Below, piece after piece: positions 8,868 through 17,770 of a stretch of 64,000 nucleotides of DNA (positions within the stretch are counted from its first letter, which is position 1; each line of letters opens with the position of its first letter). The notes under the pieces are model-generated. The model did no database searches, was not told where the DNA came from, and saw only the letters and a program-made list of their open reading frames with translations. Origin of the DNA: GCA-002726655 sp046582185 (lineage in GTDB: Bacteria; Pseudomonadota; Gammaproteobacteria; Pseudomonadales; Azotimanducaceae); contig JAYGEX010000013.1 in the NCBI GenBank assembly GCA_046582185.1, forward strand, positions 62,001 through 126,000, written 5' to 3'. Made by a program: the position numbers and the translations under genes.

Positions 8868-9255
8868 ATTGGCATCCTGGTGGCGGTACTGCCAAAGTGA
8901 AAATCGCAGGATGACAAATTCAATTGCACCCAGATTGTTCACTGCCATCAATTTCCGATTGGGACACAGATGAAAAATCATTCCTGTTTTCTTCCCAAAA
9001 AAACGCGGTAAGGATACGCAGCATGCTTGCAGGCGTTCAAACAGGTCAGGGAATTGCTGTGGGGACAGTTTGACTCCAGTGCCCTTTATATGGGAAATGA
9101 ATGCAGACTGCACAAACAGGTAAAAAAGATAGGCACATACAAGATAAATGAGCAGAACACCAACGGTTCCAAGGAGCAGTGCCCCCCCAGATTAGCAATG
9201 ACAGAATTGCAGAAATCGTGAATAGCGTATGTTCTCGTTTGTAGATAAGATCCAT
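8835..9255 (-). pseudogene. M48-type metallopeptidase N-terminus, frameshifted and truncated
   Basis: From ATG 9255 the frame reads MDLIYKREHTLFTISAILSL, a membrane anchor. At a run of seven C (plus strand 9182-9188) one base too many shifts the frame; correcting it gives GALLLGTVGVLLIYLVCAYL, then FVQSAFISHIKGTGVKLSPQ and QFPDLFERLQACC, the N-terminal pattern of M48 peptidases. The HExxH zinc motif that should follow is absent; the frame continues with unrelated sequence to a stop near 8835. It is a dead gene with both a homopolymer shift and loss of its catalytic part. Confidence 0.75.
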
Positions 9256-9794
9256 ACGGATACACCTAGTATTCTTATGCTCACAACTACCTAACTGTGG
9301 TTCGTTAACTATCTTGCCTGTAATACTAGTGAATTGGAATAGATAGGCTAACGGTACTCAGCGCGGGTTTGCGCACTACTCGATTCGTTAGCCAACCATT
9401 TGATAACTAACGACTCGAGTCCGACGTGTGCATCAATACAAAGTGTATAGAATTATTTCAGATAGAAATATGTGTCACATATACGTTGTCGATGACTTCC
9501 TGCGACAACTAACAGAAGTAGTGGACAGCCAGGATTTAGTCTTTCTCGGCCTTTTCCGCTAAGCACATAACCATTAATTGTGTAGGCATATATCCATGCT
9601 TCAGATTCGAATCACGGTTTCATTGCGAGCTTGAATTGCCGTTCCAATGTAAGCTATGGCGAGTAAAACAGGCAATATGGAACTCGGTTTTCAGGAGGTA
9701 GCTACTTCCGGATTCGGCCAACAGCAGCGACGCCGTTCAATGCGGGATGATCCCTTGAAGGATCTGTGAAGGAATCGATCGAACTCTACTCAAT
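9256..9794. other. intergenic region with one short relic
   Basis: About 540 bases with no complete gene. It holds only the possible receiver-domain relic at 9470-9562. No convincing terminator or promoter was seen. Confidence 0.4.
9470..9562 (+). pseudogene. possible response-regulator receiver N-terminus relic
   Basis: A 30-codon frame reads CHIYVVDDFLRQLTEVVDSQ, resembling the first strand and helix of FixJ-like receivers (IYVVDDD-xxR-sL). One of the expected acidic residues and the remainder of the domain are missing. The match is short, so this is tentative. Confidence 0.25.
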
Positions 9795-10316
9795 TTACAA
9801 AACTGACGATTGGCCTTGCTGAGGGCCACTTCCCTTAGAAAATACCAGAGATTTGACCATTTCATCAATTACATTGCGCACTGATTCATCTATTACCTTG
9901 CCGCTATAAACAACCAATATGATCTTGTTGTCATCAGTGAGCCACCATTGCCGATAGAACTTACCTGCCTCGGCGTAGTCGTATTGATGGCCACTCAGTT
10001 CACCCCATTTCTGCCAAGTCAGATCTATTGACGAGTCGACGTTAGTCAGAAGGCGCATCCGGTTTCGAGTTGGTTTTCCGGATAAGCTAATGATTGAACC
10101 GATCTGCAAGATGCCGTCTTTGTCCGGGTGGAAGAACTGGATTACGACTTGCATGTTGGGCTGGATTACTGTTTCGTATTGCCAGCCGTCTGGTATCGCT
10201 ATTTCAAATGACCCCAGGGAGACCATTTTGCTTTCCACGGTAGAGCCATTGGATTCGGCCTGGACATACCCACAATCTAAAATCAGAACTAGAGTGACAA
10301 GGAGGATCGGTTTCAT
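9795..10316 (-). CDS. exported protein of unknown function
   Basis: A 173-residue protein with a clear signal peptide (KPILLVTLVLILDCGYVQA, cleavage likely after VQA). The mature part (FEIAIPDGWQYETVIQPNMQ, FHPDKDGILQIGSI, KFYRQWWLTDDNKIILVVYS) has the look of small periplasmic domains that resemble the PsbP/DcrB-like fold, with alternating strands and a C-terminal helix (VRNVIDEMVKSLVF). An AAGGAGG Shine-Dalgarno precedes the ATG. The fold resemblance is a guess. No operon partner is close. Confidence 0.65.
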   Translation of the reverse strand: MKPILLVTLVLILDCGYVQAESNGSTVESKMVSLGSFEIAIPDGWQYETVIQPNMQVVIQFFHPDKDGILQIGSIISLSGKPTRNRMRLLTNVDSSIDLTWQKWGELSGHQYDYAEAGKFYRQWWLTDDNKIILVVYSGKVIDESVRNVIDEMVKSLVFSKGSGPQQGQSSVL

Positions 10317-10619
10317 TCTGCGATCTGTGATGATTTCTTATTATGTGTAAGAAATAGACAGAAAGGTTCAACTAGACATGGATGGCAAACCCTGTCGCAA
10401 GGTATGTCGTTGTATATCTCATTGCCCTTAGTTTATTCCCGGTCTTAACTATTGTTGCCAGCGACCCTGGTACTTGGATATCCAGTTGTTGTACTTAGAA
10501 GCCGAATACGAGAAGCCAAAGAGATAGCGATGGTGCGTAAACGGAAAATACCAAGAGGAACAACTCAACTCAGCCTAAAGGCTCAAGAAAAGATCAGAGA
10601 AGAAGTGGCCAGGAAATAA
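10317..10619. other. intergenic region
   Basis: About 300 bases. A 29-codon basic frame (10530-10619, VRKRKIPRGTTQLSLKAQEK) ends immediately before the TRIC-like stop, but it has no clear ribosome-binding site and is not called as a gene. Confidence 0.35.
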
Positions 10620-11234
10620 CTAGCCGAGCCCTTTTGACTTAGGTAGTGACCAACCCCACAACATTGCAGCGGCACGAAGGGCAAAGGCACACGAAATTCC
10701 GGCCCAGAGTGCGATTTCCTGCGGCAAGCTCAGAAGCTGACATAGCACATAAACCGTCGCGCCCAGAAATGCTGCCGTTGCATATATTTCTCCATGAAAT
10801 ATAAGTGGTACTTCATTACAGACAACATCCCGCATCATGCCACCAAGGACTGCGGTTATGACGCCCATCATGATGGAGATGAGCGCAGAGCCCGTCGTCT
10901 CAAAACACTTGGCTGCACCCAGCACACAAAACACAGCGAGACCAACCGCATCAAACCAGAGAATCAGCCGCTCCCCACGATGTATCATTCTGACAAACAA
11001 AAAGGTGAGTATCGCCGCAGAGAACGAGATAGAAACATAGACCGGCTCCTGAATCCAGAATACCGGAAGACCTACCAACAAGTCTCTTATGGTTCCGCCG
11101 CCCACTGCCGTGATTAAGGCAATGACTGTAAAGCCGAAAACATCCATATTTTTCCTTGCAGCTACCAGCGCGCCACTGACAGCAAAGACGAATACACCAG
11201 CAAGGTCTAACCAGGGAATGATGCCAAGGTTCAT
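10620..11234 (-). CDS. YadS/TRIC-like trimeric cation channel family protein (UPF0126)
   Basis: A 204-residue inner-membrane protein with the duplicated three-helix plus one layout of the UPF0126/TRIC family: FAVSGALVAARKNMDVFG and GGGTIRDLLVG in the first half, FCVLGAAKCFETTGSA and LGGMMRDVVCNEVPL in the second. Prokaryotic TRIC homologues form monovalent cation channels; others of the family are suspected glycine or amino-acid related transporters. I chose the ATG at 11234, whose ATGA overlaps the upstream thioesterase stop, rather than the upstream ATG at 11297. It is the last gene of the minus-strand block. Confidence 0.85.
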   Translation of the reverse strand: MNLGIIPWLDLAGVFVFAVSGALVAARKNMDVFGFTVIALITAVGGGTIRDLLVGLPVFWIQEPVYVSISFSAAILTFLFVRMIHRGERLILWFDAVGLAVFCVLGAAKCFETTGSALISIMMGVITAVLGGMMRDVVCNEVPLIFHGEIYATAAFLGATVYVLCQLLSLPQEIALWAGISCAFALRAAAMLWGWSLPKSKGLG

Positions 11235-11668
11235 GCAGGCGTGAGCAGGAAATGGCCGTGGGATGCAGAAATTGGCCGAGACTTCTCTTCCTGCCATATC
11301 TCGGCTCGCACATTGGCAATCCTTCGGCCTTGCCTTGTGACGATAGCCCGACCATAGGTCTCTACCGGTTTTCCAGAGCGGAGATAATCGATGGATATAT
11401 CGACTGTCTTTGGAAACCTTTCACAGGAAGTATCAAACAGCAATTGGATTACAGACGTCATCTCCAGGAATGCGCCAATTACACCGCCATGTAGAGCAGG
11501 CAGGTTAACATTACCAATAAGTGATTCCTGAATAGGCAAAATGGTCGTCACCTCATTACCTTTTACTTCAACCTGTATACCTAAAAATCTGGCGTATGGG
11601 ATATGCTCAACCAATGCCTGCATATCCTGAGCGCGACCTTCTTCTCGTAACTGTTGCAGTATTTTCAT
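11231..11668 (-). CDS. PaaI-family hotdog-fold thioesterase
   Basis: A 145-residue hotdog protein of the PaaI type, predicted to hydrolyse acyl-CoA thioesters. The signature LHGGVIGAFLEMTSVIQLLF is the hotdog helix, with the catalytic-type segment HGG followed by an acidic residue (E), and DISIDYLRSGKPVETYGRA is the conserved strand. Start and stop overlap both neighbours (one base with the upstream thioesterase, four bases with the TRIC-like gene), so it is translated as part of an operon. It is a paralogue of the next gene; the two may form hetero-oligomers or act on different CoA esters. Confidence 0.85.
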   Translation of the reverse strand: MKILQQLREEGRAQDMQALVEHIPYARFLGIQVEVKGNEVTTILPIQESLIGNVNLPALHGGVIGAFLEMTSVIQLLFDTSCERFPKTVDISIDYLRSGKPVETYGRAIVTRQGRRIANVRAEIWQEEKSRPISASHGHFLLTPA

Positions 11669-12090
11669 CAGCTACGCTTCTCGTTGGGTGTGCCTGTCAT
11701 AAAGGTAGCAACGGAACTTGCCACAGGATCGTCAATATCCTCTTGATAGGCAATGGCGCGAACAAACGCTATGTTCTTTGTCATCTTGTAGCACTCTGCC
11801 ATCACCATTAGGTCTTCGTTAGGCCTGGCAGGTCTCATATAGTCAATTCGCAGATCGAGGGTTGCCATACTAGTTCCTTCAGTCCAGTGCTCACTCACAC
11901 GGACTGACCATCCTGAAGCATTATCAAGAACCGCGGTAATAACCCCACCATGTATTACCCCGGTATCCGGGTCGCCAACGAGGTGATCCGCGTAGGGCAC
12001 TTTGATATATAGCTTGCCGTCTCTTTCACCGACCATTTGTATGCCCAAGGCTATGCCATGAGGCGAAAATTCAGCTTCGAGTTCATTCAT
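11668..12090 (-). CDS. PaaI-family hotdog-fold thioesterase
   Basis: A 140-residue hotdog thioesterase with TGVIHGGVITAVLDNASGWS (HGG, then D in the central helix) and LDLRIDYMRPARPNEDL, standard for PaaI-like acyl-CoA thioesterases. I preferred the ATG at 12090 (NELEAEFSPHGIALGIQMV) because the extra 24 residues of the longer frame are not family-like. The stop overlaps the start of the second thioesterase. It lies 88 bases downstream of the P450, suggesting that the CoA ester derives from a compound processed by the neighbouring oxidative enzymes (inference). Confidence 0.85.
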   Translation of the reverse strand: MNELEAEFSPHGIALGIQMVGERDGKLYIKVPYADHLVGDPDTGVIHGGVITAVLDNASGWSVRVSEHWTEGTSMATLDLRIDYMRPARPNEDLMVMAECYKMTKNIAFVRAIAYQEDIDDPVASSVATFMTGTPNEKRS

Positions 12091-12178
12091 TTCTAATGAT
12101 CCATAAATCGGGTTCCACAAACAAGGAAGCCCGCACTGCCTTGGCCGTACGGGCGAAACCACAACTTCATTCTAGCGC

Positions 12179-13462
12179 TTACAGGTCATGAACTCGAACC
12201 GGCAATTCTACGATTCCTTTCACAAAACTTGAGCGCATACGCGTCGGCCCACCCACAACTTCAACAGAGCTGAAACGCTTCATAATTTCTTCCCAGAGGA
12301 TGCGCAGCTGCATTTCCGCCAAACGATTTCCCATACATCTGTGGATGCCAAAGCCGAAGGACAAATGATGCCGCGCTTTCGGCCGATCTATAATAAATTC
12401 GCTTGCGCGATCAATGACTTCTTCGTCACGATTGCCGGATACATACCACATTAATACCTGATCGCCTGCTTTGATTTGTTTACCGCGCAATTCGAAATCA
12501 ACGACGGCGGTACGCCGCATATAAGGCAAAGGCGTCTGCCAGCGAATAATCTCTGCAACCATATTTGGAATAACAGAATGATCTTTGCGCAACTTTTCAT
12601 ATTCACCAGGAAATTCATTCAATGCCAGCACGCCGCCGCTGATGGAGTTTCGAGTAGTGTCATTGCCACCAACAATGAGCAGAATCAGATTACCCAGGAA
12701 CTCCATTGGCTCCATATCTTTGGTGTCTTTGCCGTGGGCCAACATGGAGATAAGGTCTGATCCCGGCGGTTGGTTAACCCGTTCATTCCACAATCTTGTA
12801 AAATAAGTCAGGCATTCCAGCAGCTCTTCTCTCGCCTGTTCAGGCGAATCAACGATACCCGTGCCAGGCGCTGCTGTTGCAACATCTGACCACCGGGTCA
12901 ATTTACGCCTGTCCTCAAAGGGAAAATCAAACAGGATTGCCAACATCTGTGTTGTCAGTTCGATGGAGACAAGGTCAACCCAGTTGAAGGTTTCGCCGCG
13001 GGGCAGCGAATCAAGAATATTGCAGACTCGCTCACGGATGGTACTTTCCATCTTTACCAGGTTTGCTGGCGCCACTACCCCGCTTACAGTTGCCCGTTGC
13101 AGGTCATGCTTGGGAGGGTCCATTGCAATAAACATGGAAACATTTAGCTCTTCAGGATTCGGTTCTTTATCAACGGGTTCACCCAGGCCAATACCATGTG
13201 CCGATGAAAACATTTCGTGATTCTTATCGACGAACATAATGTCTTCAAATTTGGTCAAGGACCAATACCGCCCTGTTTCCGGATACTCATTAAAATGGAC
13301 AGGGTCTTCCTCGCGCAGACGTTTAAACATATCCCAGATTAAATTCTGTTCAAACAATCTGCCGTCAGCCATATTAATTTCTTCAATCGGTATAGTCGAA
13401 ATATCGTCCGGCAAAGGAGGAGGATTACCAGAAAATACACTGCCTATTTCTTGTTCACTCAT
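12179..13462 (-). CDS. cytochrome P450
   Basis: A 427-residue soluble class I P450. The heme-binding loop FGFGIHRCMGN places the thiolate at Cys376. The I-helix oxygen-activation motif is GGNDTT (265-270), and the ExxR is EIIR (304-307). The MDPPKHDLQR segment and overall wording resemble bacterial P450s such as CYP125/CYP142 or CYP108/111-like terpene and steroid hydroxylases, which is a similarity only. No ferredoxin or ferredoxin reductase is encoded nearby, so redox partners must come from elsewhere. All key residues are present. Confidence 0.93.
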   Translation of the reverse strand: MSEQEIGSVFSGNPPPLPDDISTIPIEEINMADGRLFEQNLIWDMFKRLREEDPVHFNEYPETGRYWSLTKFEDIMFVDKNHEMFSSAHGIGLGEPVDKEPNPEELNVSMFIAMDPPKHDLQRATVSGVVAPANLVKMESTIRERVCNILDSLPRGETFNWVDLVSIELTTQMLAILFDFPFEDRRKLTRWSDVATAAPGTGIVDSPEQAREELLECLTYFTRLWNERVNQPPGSDLISMLAHGKDTKDMEPMEFLGNLILLIVGGNDTTRNSISGGVLALNEFPGEYEKLRKDHSVIPNMVAEIIRWQTPLPYMRRTAVVDFELRGKQIKAGDQVLMWYVSGNRDEEVIDRASEFIIDRPKARHHLSFGFGIHRCMGNRLAEMQLRILWEEIMKRFSSVEVVGGPTRMRSSFVKGIVELPVRVHDL

Positions 13463-13533
13463 ATCTCTACTCTTATGTTTGGCTCAAGGCACATATTGTA
13501 TTGAATTTGCCGCTACTGACAATCCCATTAAAT

Positions 13534-14382
13534 TTATGAGCGCCATGTCCCCTCGGCGACGACCCTAACCTTGCCTCCCACCTGAATGTCATACTCTCCG
13601 TTTGCCTTCACTGCTTTCAGGTAAAGTTGTGAAGGTCGACTGATCTCATAACCCTGACCAACGGCGATATCGACCTGGCTTTCACCAAGATACTCGTGCT
13701 CAACCAGATAGCTTGCAAGACATCCATTGGCACTGCCCGTTGCCGGGTCTTCCACAACTCCAAGCTCGGCGCCAAACATTCTCGCCTGGAGTTGCTGTTC
13801 GCTGGTATAGCCACCTTTGCAAAAAACGAAATATCCGCTGGCCAAGGTACTCTGAATCACCCTGGCCTTCTTCAAAGCATCGTAGCTTGTTAGAGGAACT
13901 AACAAAAACTCAAGGCCCGTGGATACAAACTGAACCGGGAAATCAGAATCTATTTGGTCGATATCCAGCCCTAGTTCATCGGCTATTGCTTGCCTGGAAA
14001 CGGTTTCTCCAAATTTAGGAGTCTTCTGTTGCATCCATATATTTCCATCATCAGCAAAAGAAACCGGGATTTCGCCAACACCCAGATTAAGCGTCAAAGA
14101 ATTCACATCGGACTTAAGGATCTCGTTTCTAATCAGAAATGAGGTGCCAAGGGTTGGGTGCCCAGCAAAGGGCAGTTCCGTCACCGGCGTGAAAATCCGT
14201 ACATCAAAACCCTGCTGCAGATCGCCACCGGTAATGAAGGTCGTTTCCGCAAAGTTAAATGACAACGCAATTTTCTGCATCTCCTCCGTGGAAATATCGG
14301 ATGCTTCCAATAATGTTGCAAGCTGGTTACCCGAATAAGGGCCTTCGGCGAATACATCGGTAATATAAAATTTGTGGCTCAT
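13534..14382 (-). CDS. PhzF family isomerase
   Basis: A 282-residue PhzF/diaminopimelate epimerase-fold protein. The N-terminal DVFAEGPYSGNQLATLL and FNFAETTFI carry the conserved Asn and catalytic-type Glu; the second lobe has FGAELGVVEDPATGSANGCLASYL, the highly conserved EDPATGSA signature. PhzF itself isomerises dihydro-hydroxyanthranilate in phenazine synthesis, but most homologues have unknown substrates; no other phz genes are present here. It overlaps the CobW-type gene by four bases and is probably in one transcript with it. Confidence 0.9.
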   Translation of the reverse strand: MSHKFYITDVFAEGPYSGNQLATLLEASDISTEEMQKIALSFNFAETTFITGGDLQQGFDVRIFTPVTELPFAGHPTLGTSFLIRNEILKSDVNSLTLNLGVGEIPVSFADDGNIWMQQKTPKFGETVSRQAIADELGLDIDQIDSDFPVQFVSTGLEFLLVPLTSYDALKKARVIQSTLASGYFVFCKGGYTSEQQLQARMFGAELGVVEDPATGSANGCLASYLVEHEYLGESQVDIAVGQGYEISRPSQLYLKAVKANGEYDIQVGGKVRVVAEGTWRS

Positions 14383-15212
14383 AAGTGAACTCCTTCGACG
14401 AATTCAGCGCTATGGGATATTAGTACAAGATTCGTCTCGGGCTCATTTATCCAAGCCCCGCTGAGCTCCAATGTCCAGGTACCCTCAACCCACTGCAATA
14501 AATATCGCTGTTCTAAATCTTCCGCAAGCTTAACGAAGCCTTTTATTCTGATGACATTACTATCGAATTTATTCAGCCAACTCTCAAATTTACACCTCGA
14601 AACTGGCTCTTTGTGGCGAATCGATTTTGTGTGATATGCCCAGTGATGAGTCTCGGCATTTAACATCGGCGCTGCTTTTTGTTGCTTGCCAATGCGTTGC
14701 GCGAGCCATAGCTCCAGCTTGCTCAATTCATCGCGGTCAAGTAAGTCTGTTTTACTCAGAAGAAGGGACTCGGGATTACTAAGTTGTGCCTGGATATGCA
14801 GGCCGACAAATTTGTCATTAACCAGCCTTCTTATCCTTGAGGCATCCACAAGAGTAATTGTTTCCGATAATCGAAAGCCGGGCCAATTGAGGACTCTATT
14901 GCAAACGCTCGAAGGATCGGCGACCCCGCTCGCTTCCAACAGTATCCAGTCGAGAATGTCAGCCTGTAAACGCAGCTCATCCAGGGCACCTTCAACATCA
15001 CCAGAGATGGAACAACAGACACAGCCATTAACCAGACTGATGCTCCTCGTTGATTCGCTTTCAATTAACGCCGCATCAATATTCAGCTCACCGAAATCGT
15101 TAACCAGTACGCCATAACGCAAGCCGTTGGCTTCCTTTAAGCGGCGATTCAGGTAGGTTGTTTTACCGCTACCGAGATAACCGGCAATAACGGTAACCGG
15201 CAGATCAAACAT
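14379..15212 (-). CDS. CobW/COG0523-type GTPase
   Basis: A 277-residue G3E GTPase of COG0523. The Walker A motif is GYLGSGKTTYLNR (residues 11-23), the metal-binding motif is GCVCCSIS with Cys64, Cys66 and Cys67, and SKTD serves as the guanine specificity motif. Such proteins deliver or allocate metals (zinc, cobalt, iron) to client enzymes. Here it sits between an amidohydrolase, which needs metal, and PhzF, overlapping both (eight and four bases), so metal loading of the amidohydrolase is a natural hypothesis. The His-rich insertion seen in some members is weak. Confidence 0.9.
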   Translation of the reverse strand: MFDLPVTVIAGYLGSGKTTYLNRRLKEANGLRYGVLVNDFGELNIDAALIESESTRSISLVNGCVCCSISGDVEGALDELRLQADILDWILLEASGVADPSSVCNRVLNWPGFRLSETITLVDASRIRRLVNDKFVGLHIQAQLSNPESLLLSKTDLLDRDELSKLELWLAQRIGKQQKAAPMLNAETHHWAYHTKSIRHKEPVSRCKFESWLNKFDSNVIRIKGFVKLAEDLEQRYLLQWVEGTWTLELSGAWINEPETNLVLISHSAEFVEGVHL

Positions 15213-16848
15213 GGCTGATTGGAAACACTTTGCCTTCGAACACTGTGGCTTCTATGTTGAGATCTTTAAGCCCTGCGCCACCGACCTCGTAAGGGTCATC
15301 ATCCAGAACGATAAAATCTGCCTTTTTACCGGCTCGAAGGCTGCCTGTTTCGTTCTCCAATCCAAGAATTCTTGCCGCGTCGATGGTAATTGTTTTTAGT
15401 GCTTCATGAACTGTGATCTGCTCATGTGGTGCCGCTATATCTCCCTCACAATTTTCCCGGGTACAGGCAACCCAGGCACTATGCAGAGGCATGGCCGGCG
15501 CCATCGGGAAATCAGAATGCAATGCGGTCACAATACCTTCGCGAACACAAGACCCTACTCTGCCCATCTGGTCAGAACGCTCAGTACCAATACCTACGCG
15601 GCTATAGGTGGCATTAAGTTCATGCAGGTAATAAACATTAGCCGACACATTGGCCCCCAATGCCTTGATTCGATGCACCTGTTCCGGCGTGCTGAAGCCA
15701 AAATGTTCGATAGTATAGCCGTGATTAAATCGAGGGCGTTCCCACTGTAGTTTTTCCAGAGTATCAAGCGCCAACTCAAGGCCAAGATCGCCAGTGCAGT
15801 GTACGTGGATCTGAAACCCTTCATTCCAATACAGGCGAGCAATGGAATCATATTCTTCCGGCCCCGTCAGCCATTCGCCTAGATGACCATCAACATAACC
15901 TGGCGATTGCATCATGGCGAGCTGTGAGAAAAATGCTCCATCGGTAAATAGTTTTATCTTGTTGGTAAATCTAAAGTTATCTGTATTGCGTTCCGGTAAC
16001 TGTCGAACAAAATCCAGCCCACCATTAATCGTCCGGTCACCCGCTTTAACTCTGGTCGCATGAGGAACACACAGTACTCGAAATGACGCGTCCTCCGTAT
16101 CCAGAATTTTCTGGGTTGCATTCCATTCAAGCTCAAAGTCAAACAACCCCACGGCCATATCGCCAACACTGGTGTGCCCGCCAAAATGTACGACTTGTTT
16201 TAATCGCTGCAAACCCTTTTCAATCCAGTCTGGCGACATGATGATTTGGTTTAATTTATTTATGGCGTAACCAAGTCCATTCTCATAGAAGTGACCTTTA
16301 TCAAAATCAATCTGAGGGCGGCCTCGCACCTTGTCCTCCTCGATCCCCACAAGTGTCATCATTGCGGTATTTAAATACACCTCATGAAATGATCGCTGCC
16401 AGATGACCGCAGGACGAGTCCCGAAGATATCGTCCATCAGCGCCCTATCCACATCACCATGCCAGTGGCTGTGATATCCCCAGGTAAAGAATGGCGTCTC
16501 CTCAGGTGTAGTCTCATGACCGTGGCGCAATGCTTCGAGATAAGAATCTGAATTAGTCGTCGCCTTAACAATCTCCCATGGGAACTTCCATTCCAGGCCG
16601 GTAATAAATTGCATGGGCAATAATACCGCTGCCATTATTGGGTGCAGATGGGGGTCGATTAAGCCCGGCATAATGACTTTGTTTTCGAAGTCTGCATTGA
16701 TCTCGTATTCATCTTGCTCCAGCCACGGCCCCATAACATCAATGGAGCTCACTTCAATAATCTGACCATCTCGAACCGCTATAGCCGTCGCCTCAGGCCA
16801 CGATTCATTCATGGTGATGATTTTCTTGGCAGTAAATACTGTGATCAT
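15205..16848 (-). CDS. YtcJ-like amidohydrolase (amidohydrolase family 3)
   Basis: A 547-residue amidohydrolase. It starts with ITVFTAKKIITMNESWPEA, the small beta-domain typical of the family, followed by the metal motif VIMPGLIDPHLHP and a C-terminal segment with HSDFPMAPAMPLHSAW and KKADFIVLDDDPYEV. Members act on amides or carbamates with one or two zinc or iron ions; the substrate is unknown. I chose the ATG at 16848, as the 27 extra residues of the longer frame are Cys/Phe-rich and come from an intergenic inverted repeat. It overlaps the CobW gene by eight bases. Confidence 0.88.
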   Translation of the reverse strand: MITVFTAKKIITMNESWPEATAIAVRDGQIIEVSSIDVMGPWLEQDEYEINADFENKVIMPGLIDPHLHPIMAAVLLPMQFITGLEWKFPWEIVKATTNSDSYLEALRHGHETTPEETPFFTWGYHSHWHGDVDRALMDDIFGTRPAVIWQRSFHEVYLNTAMMTLVGIEEDKVRGRPQIDFDKGHFYENGLGYAINKLNQIIMSPDWIEKGLQRLKQVVHFGGHTSVGDMAVGLFDFELEWNATQKILDTEDASFRVLCVPHATRVKAGDRTINGGLDFVRQLPERNTDNFRFTNKIKLFTDGAFFSQLAMMQSPGYVDGHLGEWLTGPEEYDSIARLYWNEGFQIHVHCTGDLGLELALDTLEKLQWERPRFNHGYTIEHFGFSTPEQVHRIKALGANVSANVYYLHELNATYSRVGIGTERSDQMGRVGSCVREGIVTALHSDFPMAPAMPLHSAWVACTRENCEGDIAAPHEQITVHEALKTITIDAARILGLENETGSLRAGKKADFIVLDDDPYEVGGAGLKDLNIEATVFEGKVFPISHV

Positions 16849-16860
16849 AAGATTCTCGGG

Positions 16861-16960
16861 AAAGCAGCAAAAAAGGAACCAGGTACATTCCATCGGCTTG
16901 CCAACAAAAAGGCGCATCTTGTATTGCAATTAGATGTACCTGGACCCTTTGTTGCTTTTA
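16861..16960. repeat. imperfect inverted repeat between dioxygenase and amidohydrolase
   Basis: The arms at about 16862-16889 and 16932-16960 pair as AATGTACCTGGTTCC against ATGTACCTGGACCC, extended by matching TTGC-TTTT tracts, with about 42 bases between them. The right arm covers the TauD-like stop codon. It resembles REP/RAYT-like intergenic elements and could also serve as a transcription terminator or RNA-processing hairpin. Confidence 0.6.
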
Positions 16961-17770
16961 GCAGGGTTTATCGCCTTTGACGGTTACGCGGATTCCGGTT
17001 CGGGTTTGTGGGTAGTAGTCCCACACTGCCATGTGCTGAGTGCAGCGATTATCCCAGAGGGCCACCGAGTTGGCTAGCCAGTTGAAGCGGCAGTGGAAGT
17101 TGGGATTCTTTATATGATCGAAAAGAAAACCCAATAGCGAATCACTTTCTGCCTTGGTGATACCTTTGATTCGTTTGGTAAAGCCGCTGTTGACAAACAA
17201 TCCCTTCCGCTTGGTAACAGGGTGTGTACGAATCACAGGATGTTCGGCTCTCGGACTTTCTCGTTGGGGAGCATGTTCGCCATAAAAGCCGCTGTAGTCA
17301 GCTGCATGAATGGCCGTCAGAGGTTCGAGCAGATCCTTGAAGGTGTCTGACAAGGCATCATAGGCTTCATACATGTTCGCCCAAAGGGTGTCGCCACCCT
17401 CAGAGGGGGCACTGTGAATATGTAGAATGCTGGCCATCGGCGGCAGTTGATCTGCAGAGACATCCGAGTGCCAGCCTTCACCATTGTTCCGGGCTGAGTC
17501 TTTATCCGTGTGAATCTTCATGAGCGCTGGATTTTCGTTTGCGTAGGGGGCTGCAGGATGAATATGAAGTTCGCCGAAGCGCTCACCGAAGGCAAGGTGC
17601 TGATCCAGCGTCATGGCCTGATCGCGAAAGAACAACACCAGATGATCCATCCACGCCGCGTGTATTTCCTGAAACATTTCCTCACTCAGGGCCTTGGTTA
17701 AATCCACACCATGGACCACCGCCCCAATTCGCGGGGTAAGTACTTGGACATCTATTAGTTTATAAGTCAT
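16958..17770 (-). CDS. TauD/TfdA family Fe(II)/2-oxoglutarate dioxygenase
   Basis: A 270-residue dioxygenase. The iron ligands are visible: HSD in GEGWHSDVSADQLPP and the distal His in NRCTQHMAVWDYYP. The 2-oxoglutarate-binding Arg follows in TRTGIRVTV. The family hydroxylates taurine, alkylsulfates, 2,4-D and many other compounds; the substrate here is not evident. The start at 17770 is supported by GGAAGAAA directly upstream and by the domain beginning at YKLIDVQVLTPRIGAVV; the 51-residue extension of the longer frame is not family-like. All catalytic residues are present. Confidence 0.92.
   Translation of the reverse strand: MTYKLIDVQVLTPRIGAVVHGVDLTKALSEEMFQEIHAAWMDHLVLFFRDQAMTLDQHLAFGERFGELHIHPAAPYANENPALMKIHTDKDSARNNGEGWHSDVSADQLPPMASILHIHSAPSEGGDTLWANMYEAYDALSDTFKDLLEPLTAIHAADYSGFYGEHAPQRESPRAEHPVIRTHPVTKRKGLFVNSGFTKRIKGITKAESDSLLGFLFDHIKNPNFHCRFNWLANSVALWDNRCTQHMAVWDYYPQTRTGIRVTVKGDKPC

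Noticed and set aside
9470..9562. Receiver-domain relic as a small response regulator
   Set aside because: Only 30 codons with one strong motif; kept as a low-confidence relic and not as a gene.
10530..10619. 29-codon basic ORF before the TRIC-like gene
   Set aside because: No ribosome-binding site and no recognised family.
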